From Candidatus Eiseniibacteriota bacterium (GTDB taxonomy: Bacteria > Arandabacterota > Arandabacteria > Arandabacterales > Arandabacteraceae), in assembly GCA_030592245.1 (NCBI GenBank), contig JAUVJV010000193.1:1-5396 (forward strand): a stretch of DNA of 5,396 bases, written 5' to 3'. Positions 1-4,867 of this stretch are shown here, piece by piece. The translations under genes and the position numbers were made by a program. Each line of letters opens with the position of its first letter. The stretch's first letter is position 1. The notes under the pieces are model-generated. The model searched no databases. It had not been told where the DNA came from and worked only from the letters and a program-made list of their open reading frames with translations.

Positions 1-15
1 GATCTCTATCAGAAG

Positions 16-30
16 AGGATTGACAATCCT
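16..30. promoter_or_regulatory. Candidate operator: perfect palindrome centred on the -35 box
   Basis: AGGATT-gac-AATCCT is a perfect 6-3-6 inverted repeat. The -35 hexamer TTGACA (20-25) lies inside it, so a dimeric protein bound here would cover the RNA polymerase contact site. This is seen directly; the role as a repressor operator is inferred from position. No regulator gene for it can be named. The palindrome could also be incidental, since TTGACA supplies part of its centre. Confidence 0.4.
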
Positions 31-48
31 GGCATATTTGTTTATAGT
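20..48 (+). promoter_or_regulatory. Sigma70-type promoter for the small-protein/regulator operon
   Basis: The -35 box TTGACA (20-25) matches consensus at 6 of 6 positions and the -10 box TATAGT (43-48) at 5 of 6, with an optimal 17-nt spacer. Transcription would start near 54-56, giving a 5' leader of about 25 nt before the ATG at 80. It is the best promoter-like sequence in the window and reads into the small secreted protein and, most likely, the TPR regulator behind it. Confidence 0.75.
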
Positions 49-79
49 AGAATATGAGGGTTAACACAGGAGGCGGGAT

Positions 80-370
80 ATGTTGAAGGCTAAGTGGTCT
101 ATCCCGTTCGCTCTGCTTCTTGTCTTACTGCTGAGCGTAAGTGTCATGGCGGGGCCACGACATTTTGCCGGGGACCCCGATATCGTCGAAGGTATCAAGG
201 CGAACGACGGAGTCGGCCAGGTCCAGCTGCTCAGCGCTCCCCAACCGTTGATTATTGACATTCCTTTCCTGGGGAGGATTGTGATCATCAGGCAAGCGCA
301 GAGGGAAGTACAAGACAATATGTCGAAGAGGCTGTCTGCTGCCTCACCGAGGACGCGCAAGCAAAGGTAA
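80..370 (+). CDS. Small Sec-exported protein of unknown function
   Basis: This encodes a 96-residue protein I do not recognise. The start is well supported: AGGAGG at 68-73 lies 6 nt before the ATG. Residues 1-24 form a classical signal peptide: a basic N-terminus (MLKAK), a leucine-rich core and a Val-Met-Ala site, with cleavage expected after Ala24. The mature part of about 72 residues starts with an acidic AGDPD segment, has a short hydrophobic stretch around residues 58-71 (PLIIDIPFLGRIVIIR region), and ends in a basic tail rich in Arg, Lys and Ser. It has no Cys, so no lipobox and no disulfides. The location would be periplasm, outer surface or medium. It is the first gene after a strong promoter and lies 51 nt before the TPR regulator gene, so co-transcription is likely. 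It could be a signal or ligand for that regulator, a small envelope protein, or unrelated. Coding status is supported by the RBS, signal peptide and position. Confidence 0.75.
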   Translation: MLKAKWSIPFALLLVLLLSVSVMAGPRHFAGDPDIVEGIKANDGVGQVQLLSAPQPLIIDIPFLGRIVIIRQAQREVQDNMSKRLSAASPRTRKQR

Positions 371-390
371 ATTTGGCAGCGGTATTTGTC

Positions 391-420
391 TCACCCTTTA
401 AGCTTGCGGGGAAAGGGTGA
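391..420 (+). promoter_or_regulatory. RNA hairpin masking the ribosome site of the TPR regulator
   Basis: TCACCCTTT (391-399) and AAAGGGTGA (412-420) are perfect reverse complements, giving a 9-bp stem with a 12-nt loop. The 3' arm is itself the Shine-Dalgarno sequence of the ATG at 422, so the folded RNA would hide the ribosome site. No T-run follows, so it is not a typical terminator. Translation of the upstream gene ends at 370, probably too far away to open the stem. Repression of translation, or a temperature- or protein-dependent switch, is inferred from geometry. Confidence 0.55.
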
Positions 421-421
421 T

Positions 422-3400
422 ATGGACAAGCTACACGGCAGTGGCCCTACAGACAAGGATGGACAGGGACGCAGGGGTCCGGGTATAGGTACCTCTCTTG
501 AGGACCTCGGTAACTTCTGTCTCGCCACCGGTGAATTCACCACTGCCATAGAGTATTTCAACAAGCTTCTCGCGCTCACAGGCTTTACGGACAAGCCCAG
601 GCGCGCATCACTCCTAAGAAGACTCGCCACCTGCTACATGAAGATCGGGAAGTGTGACCACGCCCTGGAACTCCTGGACAAGGGGTTTGTGCTGGTCTCC
701 GACGGAGAGGACCCCGTCGAGCTCTCACGCATTATCTGCGAGCGGGGTTGGGTGCACTTCAAGCGCGGCGAGTATGACCTCTCTCAGGCCGACCTTGAGT
801 CGGGGCTTGATATCCTGCTGGGCGATGACCGTGGAAGTGAAATCGCCCGAACCTACAATAGGCTCGGAGGTATCGCCTTCAGGAAGGGAGAGTATGAGGA
901 GGCGTTCGACCTCCACAGAGCCGCGCTTTCCGCTGCGAGGATGACAAAGGATAAGGACCTTACCGGCGTATGTGTCAACAACCTGGGTTTGGATTGCAAG
1001 AATCTGGGCCGCTGGAGCGAGTCCCGCGTGTATCTGGAGGAAGCGCTCAAGATCGCCGAAGAGATCGGGCAGCATCTTGAGAAAGGCCTGCGGCTTACTA
1101 ACTTGGGGATAATCTATTCCAAGCTCGGCTTCATGAAGAAGGCGCACAGGTGCTGGACCGATTCGGCTGACACGCTGACGCGCATAGGAAATACCTGGGA
1201 TGTCGTGGCGACTTACCTTGCCCTCGGACACTACTATCTTACCTACCGTGATTTCGAAAAGGCCGAGGAGTACTATGTAAGGGCGCTCAAACAGAGCTCG
1301 GATCACGGCGATGCCCGTAATTCGGCTTTGAGTCTTGAGTACCTCGGAGACCTGCACTTCGCGTGCGACAGGGTTGACTCCGCACGCCGCTGTTACAGGG
1401 AAGCGCTTGCGATTGCTGTGGAAATTGCCCCCCGCGGCGACATTGTGGCGGAGGCCAAGCGCAGGCTGGCGGATGTTGAGGTCAGATGCGGCAATTACGA
1501 GGCCGGGATCGAGCTGGCCGGTGAAGCCCTGCGGGTAGCGACGGAGAACAAGCATATTTTCGAGCAGGCTTGTTCCCTGAGATCCAAGGCCTGTGCCGAG
1601 TTTCATCACGGCGAGTGGGAACGGTCCCGGGCGAGCTTCTCCCGGGCCATCGAGATGCTTGCAGGACTCGGAGACCGGAAGGACCTGGCCGTAGCTTATC
1701 TGGCCGCCGGAGAGCTGCTTTCATCCCAGCCATCGTCCTGCGCCGAGGCGCGTGACTACCTGTCTGACGCGCTTGGCATTTTCGAGGATCTCGGGATGAA
1801 CTACGAGGCCGGGCTGTCGGCCCTGTGGCTCGGGCGGATTGCCGCAATGAAGGGCAACGTAGAGGTATGTCACGGATTGCTGGGTAAGGTAATCGGGATA
1901 TTCGGGGAAGAGGTTCCCACGGATGTTCGCGAGAAGATTGATAAAATAGAGCGGGAGGCTGATGAACAAGTGTCTTCTCTTTCTGTCAGTGAGCCCAACG
2001 GTCTGGCCGGTTTCAACGCGATAGTCGGACGTATTCTCACTGCCCGCGGCCAGGCGAAGAAACTGGAGATCATACTCGATGCTTGCGTCGAGAGGTCCGC
2101 GGCTGACCGGGGGTTGATGCTGTTGAGCCATAATGGCAGCCTCAAGCCTATTGCTCTGCGTGGCATAGACTCGGCCGGAGTCGGCCAGATCACCTGTGCG
2201 GTTTCAGAGATGCTGATGATTGCGGATTCCACCGGCAAGCCGCTGGTGAGTACCAATGTGAGCAAGGACGGGCGGTTGAGTGGAAACGGCGAGGCAGAGG
2301 TTCCTGACGGCGCTGCGCTGTGCGTGCCGCTCTCGGTGAGTGGCGGTGGCACGGGCTGCGTCTATCTGGATTGCAAGCGCAAGGGTACCTTCTTCAATAA
2401 GGACGATGTTGAGTTTGTGATCGCTCTCGTGGGCATCGCCAAGAGCGTGCTCTCCGAGGCCCGGCTTGATAAGTACATGGAGGAAACCAGATTCTTGAGA
2501 GCGCGGCTGGATAAGACCAGTCCGGTCAAAGGCATCATCACGCAGAACAGGAAGATGCTGGAGATCCTCGAGACCGTGAGGTTCCTGTGCAGCGCCTCGA
2601 CGACCGTGCTCGTTGAGGGAGAAACAGGTACCGGCAAGGAGATGCTGGCCAGGGCCATCCACTCGAGCGGAAACCGCTCTGGAAGGCCATTCGTCACGAT
2701 AGACTGTTCCGCGCTCTCCAACGAGATCCTCGAGAGCGAGCTCTTCGGGCACGTGAAGGGCGCCTTCACCGATGCCAGGACCGACAAGACAGGACTTTTC
2801 GAGGCGGCCGACGGCGGGACCGTCTTCCTGGACGAGATAGACAAGACCTCGAGAAAGTTCCAGGAGAGGCTGCTTCAGGTTGTCGATAAGAGGGAGTTCA
2901 AGCCGGTCGGATCGACCATCTCCAGGAAGGTCGACTTCAGGCTTTTGTGTGCCACCAACCGTGACCTCGCGCAGGAAGTCGAGTCGGGCCACTTCCTCGA
3001 GGACCTCTATTACAGGTTGAAGGTAATATCGCTGAGGCTTCCTCCTTTGAGGGAGAGGCGCGATGATATACCACTGCTTGCCGAGCACTTCCTCGCGCTC
3101 TGCAGCAAGCGGCTGGAGAAGTCGGTGGTTGGGTTCTCGGCGCCCGCGATGGACCTGCTCGTCAGCTATTCCTGGCAGGGCAATGTCCGCCAGTTAGAGC
3201 ACGAGATCGAACGGGCCGTGACCTTCTCGGAAGTAGGCGGCTTGGTCACCCCCGACCTGTTCTCCGAAGACCTGAACGAGTGGGCCAGTGTTGTCGCCAC
3301 GGACACCCGCAAGCCCATGGCGGACGCCGTCCAGCAGGTTGAGAAGCAGATGATCAAGGATGCGATCAGGAGATTCGCCGGCAACAAGACCAGGGCCGCG

Positions 3401-3466
3401 AAGAGCCTCGGTCTTAGCAGGCGCGGTTTGCTGAACAAGATCCAGCGATATCACATCGAAGTGTAA
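422..3466 (+). CDS. TPR-GAF-AAA+ (sigma54-type)-Fis HTH transcriptional activator
   Basis: This is a 1014-residue bacterial enhancer-binding-protein-like regulator with no receiver domain. Residues about 26-494 hold roughly twelve TPR-like helical pairs of about 40 residues (for example RLGGIAFRKGEYEEAFDLH). Residues about 523-682 look like a GAF domain. The sigma54-interaction AAA+ domain starts near 705: Walker A GETGTGKE (733-740), L1 loop GAFTDA (780-785) instead of GAFTGA, Walker B GGTVFLDE (798-805), sensor I ATNRD (844-848), a candidate arginine finger Arg865 in DLYYRL, and sensor II in WQGNVRQL (Arg923). A Fis-type helix-turn-helix ends the protein (about 973-1014, GNKTRAAKSLGLSRRGLLNK). 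ATP-driven opening of sigma54 promoters is known for the family; the TPR and GAF parts presumably sense a protein, peptide or small ligand. I chose ATG 422 because AAAGGGTGA precedes it; an in-frame TTG at 386 would add 12 residues but has a poor ribosome site. The GAFTDA variant makes sigma54 dependence likely rather than certain. Confidence 0.93.
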   Translation: MDKLHGSGPTDKDGQGRRGPGIGTSLEDLGNFCLATGEFTTAIEYFNKLLALTGFTDKPRRASLLRRLATCYMKIGKCDHALELLDKGFVLVSDGEDPVELSRIICERGWVHFKRGEYDLSQADLESGLDILLGDDRGSEIARTYNRLGGIAFRKGEYEEAFDLHRAALSAARMTKDKDLTGVCVNNLGLDCKNLGRWSESRVYLEEALKIAEEIGQHLEKGLRLTNLGIIYSKLGFMKKAHRCWTDSADTLTRIGNTWDVVATYLALGHYYLTYRDFEKAEEYYVRALKQSSDHGDARNSALSLEYLGDLHFACDRVDSARRCYREALAIAVEIAPRGDIVAEAKRRLADVEVRCGNYEAGIELAGEALRVATENKHIFEQACSLRSKACAEFHHGEWERSRASFSRAIEMLAGLGDRKDLAVAYLAAGELLSSQPSSCAEARDYLSDALGIFEDLGMNYEAGLSALWLGRIAAMKGNVEVCHGLLGKVIGIFGEEVPTDVREKIDKIEREADEQVSSLSVSEPNGLAGFNAIVGRILTARGQAKKLEIILDACVERSAADRGLMLLSHNGSLKPIALRGIDSAGVGQITCAVSEMLMIADSTGKPLVSTNVSKDGRLSGNGEAEVPDGAALCVPLSVSGGGTGCVYLDCKRKGTFFNKDDVEFVIALVGIAKSVLSEARLDKYMEETRFLRARLDKTSPVKGIITQNRKMLEILETVRFLCSASTTVLVEGETGTGKEMLARAIHSSGNRSGRPFVTIDCSALSNEILESELFGHVKGAFTDARTDKTGLFEAADGGTVFLDEIDKTSRKFQERLLQVVDKREFKPVGSTISRKVDFRLLCATNRDLAQEVESGHFLEDLYYRLKVISLRLPPLRERRDDIPLLAEHFLALCSKRLEKSVVGFSAPAMDLLVSYSWQGNVRQLEHEIERAVTFSEVGGLVTPDLFSEDLNEWASVVATDTRKPMADAVQQVEKQMIKDAIRRFAGNKTRAAKSLGLSRRGLLNKIQRYHIEV

Positions 3467-3472
3467 ATCGTC

Positions 3473-3568
3473 TTCACGTTCGCCGTGTAACCTTCCTTCC
3501 CGCCTAAGTCCTTTAGTTTTAATGAACTTGTAACTGCAGCCCAGTTCGGCGTGAACTTGGTTCACGTT
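3473..3568. repeat. Cluster of short direct and inverted repeats upstream of the sigma-factor leader
   Basis: CGTGAAC-ttg-GTTCACG (3550-3566) is a perfect 7-3-7 palindrome. Its TGAACTTG core (3552-3559) is repeated directly at 3523-3530, starting 29 nt earlier. GTTCGGCGTG (3544-3553) nearly repeats GTTCGCCGTG (3478-3487), and TTCACGTT occurs at both 3473-3480 and 3561-3568. Several related half-sites in a non-coding gap suggest operators for the downstream sigma gene. The palindrome could also fold as a weak hairpin ending the upstream transcript, but no T-run follows it. Confidence 0.4.
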
Positions 3569-3649
3569 TCAGGCCATTCGTATGTTCCTCCGATAGGAAA
3601 CCTGTTCTCCCGTGCCTCAATAAGTGATTGATAATACAGGAGTTACACG

Positions 3650-3715
3650 ATGGGTTTTTTGACGCACTTCTCCTTGCTTTCGGCACAGAACATGCAAGAA
3701 CAATCTAGTGGTTGA
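3650..3715 (+). CDS. Possible 21-codon leader peptide upstream of the sigma factor
   Basis: An ATG at 3650 is preceded by AGGAG (3638-3642) at 7-nt spacing, a good ribosome site, and opens a 21-codon frame ending in TGA at 3713-3715. The peptide begins MGFLTHFSLL and ends QEQSSG. It has no run of one amino acid, so it is not a classical amino-acid attenuator. Its stop codon lies 5 nt before the strong hairpin at 3721, so a ribosome paused at the stop would cover the foot of that stem. It may be a regulatory leader ORF for the sigma gene or a chance short frame. Confidence 0.35.
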   Translation: MGFLTHFSLLSAQNMQEQSSG

Positions 3716-3720
3716 AGCAG

Positions 3721-3768
3721 GCCCCTCGTCCCTCGGCCAGCACAACGGTGGGCCGGGGTGAAAGGGGC
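3721..3768 (+). promoter_or_regulatory. Strong two-part RNA hairpin in the sigma-factor leader
   Basis: The outer stem GCCCCT (3721-3726) pairs with AGGGGC (3763-3768). A 4x4 internal loop follows. The inner stem CCTCGGCC (3731-3738) pairs with GGCCGGGG (3751-3758) with one G-U pair. The top stem CAC/GTG (3741-3743 with 3748-3750) closes on an AACG loop, with AG bulged. That is about 17 bp in total and very GC-rich. No T-run follows, so it is not an intrinsic terminator. It ends 8 nt before the SD AAGGA (3776-3780). Next to it, ACCC (3772-3775) can pair with GGGT (3784-3787), putting the SD in a loop and the GTG start in a stem. I could not match it to a riboswitch class I know. Post-transcriptional control of the sigma gene is inferred. 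Confidence 0.5.
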
Positions 3769-3785
3769 GGAACCCAAGGAATCGG

Positions 3786-4736
3786 GTGGAGCCAATGCAA
3801 CGCCAGGGTCTTGTTGAGGAAGGTCGTTTCGAATCAGCCTTCGCCCACTATGTTGACCGGCGCGACGTAACGACTCCACGGCTGCGGCAGAGGAAGTCGG
3901 CGAGTACCTCCGAGGGTTTGTCAGCATACCTAAAGGCCATCAGCCAGATTCCTCTGCTTACCAAGAAGGACGAGCAGGACCTCGCCAGGCGCGTACGCAA
4001 GGGTGATTCGGTGGCCAAGGAACGCATGGTGCTGGCTAACCTGCGGCTCGTGATATCCATAGCCAGGAGGTACCAGGGTATGGGTTTGCCCCTTGCCGAT
4101 CTTATCGGTGAGGGCAATCTGGGGCTGATCAAGGCCGTAGACCGTTTCAAGTACGAGAAGGGCTTCAGGTTCAGCACATACGCCTCCAAGTGGATACGAC
4201 AGGCCATCACCAAGACGCTGGCCACCGACAGCAGGACTGTGAGGCTTCCGGCCAACGTGATTGAGATCCTCCGCAAGGTCAAGGCTACCGAAGAGTGTAT
4301 CCAGAAGTCTGAAGGGGAGGAGCCCGTTGAGGCCGAGGTGTGCTCAAAGCTCGGGCTTTCGTCGGTCCGTTATGCCCAGGTAACCAAAGCGGCCTCCACG
4401 GTGTCTCTTGACTCGCCGTGCTCCGCGGACTGCGAAGTCTGTCTCCATGATGTCCTGTCCGATGGGGCCCAGGTGGCTCCCGATGACCTGGCCTTCGAGC
4501 GGATCGATTGCGACAAGCTAGATGATCTTCTGGCCAGGCTCTCCGAGCGGGAGCGGCGCATTCTCTCATACAGGTTCGGGCTGGAGGACGGTAACCTCCG
4601 TTCGCTGGCTGAGACCGGTAAGATGGTGGGCATCACGAGAGAGAGGATCAGACAGATAGAAAAGAGAGCGATAGATAAGATAAGAAGAATGATGAAGAAG
4701 AGGAGGATGCATAGAGTCCTGATGAAAAGACGGTAG
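3786..4736 (+). CDS. RpoD-like group 2 (alternative) sigma70 factor
   Basis: This 316-residue protein directs core RNA polymerase to promoters. It lacks region 1.1. Region 1.2 is near 44-74. Region 2 (about 77-165) carries the core-binding and -10 motifs: ADLIGEGNLGLIKAVDRF, then FSTYASKWIRQAIT. In region 2.4 the Gln139 and Thr142 equivalents of E. coli RpoD Q437 and T440 are kept, while Trp433 is replaced by Lys135. Region 3 is short and contains all six cysteines (171, 186, 212, 216, 219, 242). Region 4.2 has GITRERIRQIEKRAIDK (about 282-298), matching RpoD's -35 recognition helix, so TTGACA-like -35 boxes are expected. The size fits RpoS/SigA-like group 2 factors rather than the primary factor. 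The start is taken as GTG 3786 because AAGGA lies 5 nt upstream; ATG 3795 is the alternative. The C-terminal 17 residues are unusually basic. No anti-sigma gene is visible nearby. Its regulon cannot be told from the sequence. Confidence 0.93.
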   Translation: MEPMQRQGLVEEGRFESAFAHYVDRRDVTTPRLRQRKSASTSEGLSAYLKAISQIPLLTKKDEQDLARRVRKGDSVAKERMVLANLRLVISIARRYQGMGLPLADLIGEGNLGLIKAVDRFKYEKGFRFSTYASKWIRQAITKTLATDSRTVRLPANVIEILRKVKATEECIQKSEGEEPVEAEVCSKLGLSSVRYAQVTKAASTVSLDSPCSADCEVCLHDVLSDGAQVAPDDLAFERIDCDKLDDLLARLSERERRILSYRFGLEDGNLRSLAETGKMVGITRERIRQIEKRAIDKIRRMMKKRRMHRVLMKRR

Positions 4737-4747
4737 CCTTCTCTCCG

Positions 4748-4791
4748 GATTGTGCCTTCGCTTGTCCCCGCGGTGGAGGCGCAATCTTTTT
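4748..4791 (+). terminator. Rho-independent terminator after the sigma-factor gene
   Basis: GATTGTGCC (4748-4756) pairs with GGCGCAATC (4778-4786) over 9 bp with one G-U pair, followed at once by TTTTT (4787-4791). The 21-nt loop can form a small extra TCC/GGA stem. It starts 11 nt after the sigma stop codon, the usual place for an intrinsic terminator, and separates the sigma gene from the radical SAM gene. Confidence 0.75.
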
Positions 4792-4801
4792 CTTGCCTGG
4801 G

Positions 4802-4830
4802 TTGACTTTTCCGCCGGGCGCCTTTAGCTT
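4802..4830 (+). promoter_or_regulatory. Weak promoter candidate for the radical SAM gene
   Basis: TTGACT (4802-4807) matches the -35 consensus at 5 of 6 positions. A 17-nt spacer leads to TAGCTT (4825-4830), only 3 of 6 for a -10 box. Some promoter is expected here because a terminator lies just upstream, but the poor -10 means the true promoter may use another sigma factor or another position. Confidence 0.3.
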
Positions 4831-4867
4831 CCAAGTAGCGCGGTTGAGTGATACGGGAGGGAGCCGC

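Noticed and set aside
374..389. Sigma54 -24/-12-like match TGGCAG...TTTGT before the regulator gene
   Set aside because: The GG to GC spacing is one base too long and the -12 GC is GT; the family requires strict spacing.
386..421. TTG 386 as start of the TPR regulator
   Set aside because: It has no convincing Shine-Dalgarno and would run translation through the hairpin; ATG 422 has AAAGGGTGA directly upstream.
725..1609. Long minus-strand open frame (294 codons) inside the TPR region
   Set aside because: It lies fully opposite a gene with clear TPR repeats, its translation has no recognisable domain, and open antisense frames are common in GC-rich coding sequence.
2204..3088. Long minus-strand open frame (294 codons) opposite the GAF/AAA+ region
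   Set aside because: It is antisense to conserved Walker and GAFTDA motifs, with no domain signature or credible ribosome site noted.
3505..3520. CTAA-gtcct-TTAG followed by TTTT as terminator of the TPR regulator gene
   Set aside because: It has only four A/T-rich base pairs, too unstable for an intrinsic terminator.
3557..3586. TTGGTT, 18-nt spacer, TATGTT as a promoter for the sigma gene
   Set aside because: Matches are only 3 of 6 and 4 of 6. It overlaps the palindrome in an intriguing way but is too weak to annotate.
3630..3635. GATAAT as a -10 box upstream of the leader ORF
   Set aside because: It matches 5 of 6, but no -35-like hexamer stands 16-18 nt upstream and there is no extended TGn motif, so no promoter is called.
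3643..3927. Minus-strand open frame across the gap and the sigma-factor start
   Set aside because: It overlaps a confident + strand gene and the leader hairpin, and its Pro/Arg/Ser-rich product looks like GC-rich antisense translation.
4419..4442. CX3CX2C in the sigma factor as a radical SAM motif
   Set aside because: The spacing matches the radical SAM cluster motif, but the rest of the protein is a clear sigma70 factor with no SAM-binding barrel; it is reported only as a possible metal or redox site.
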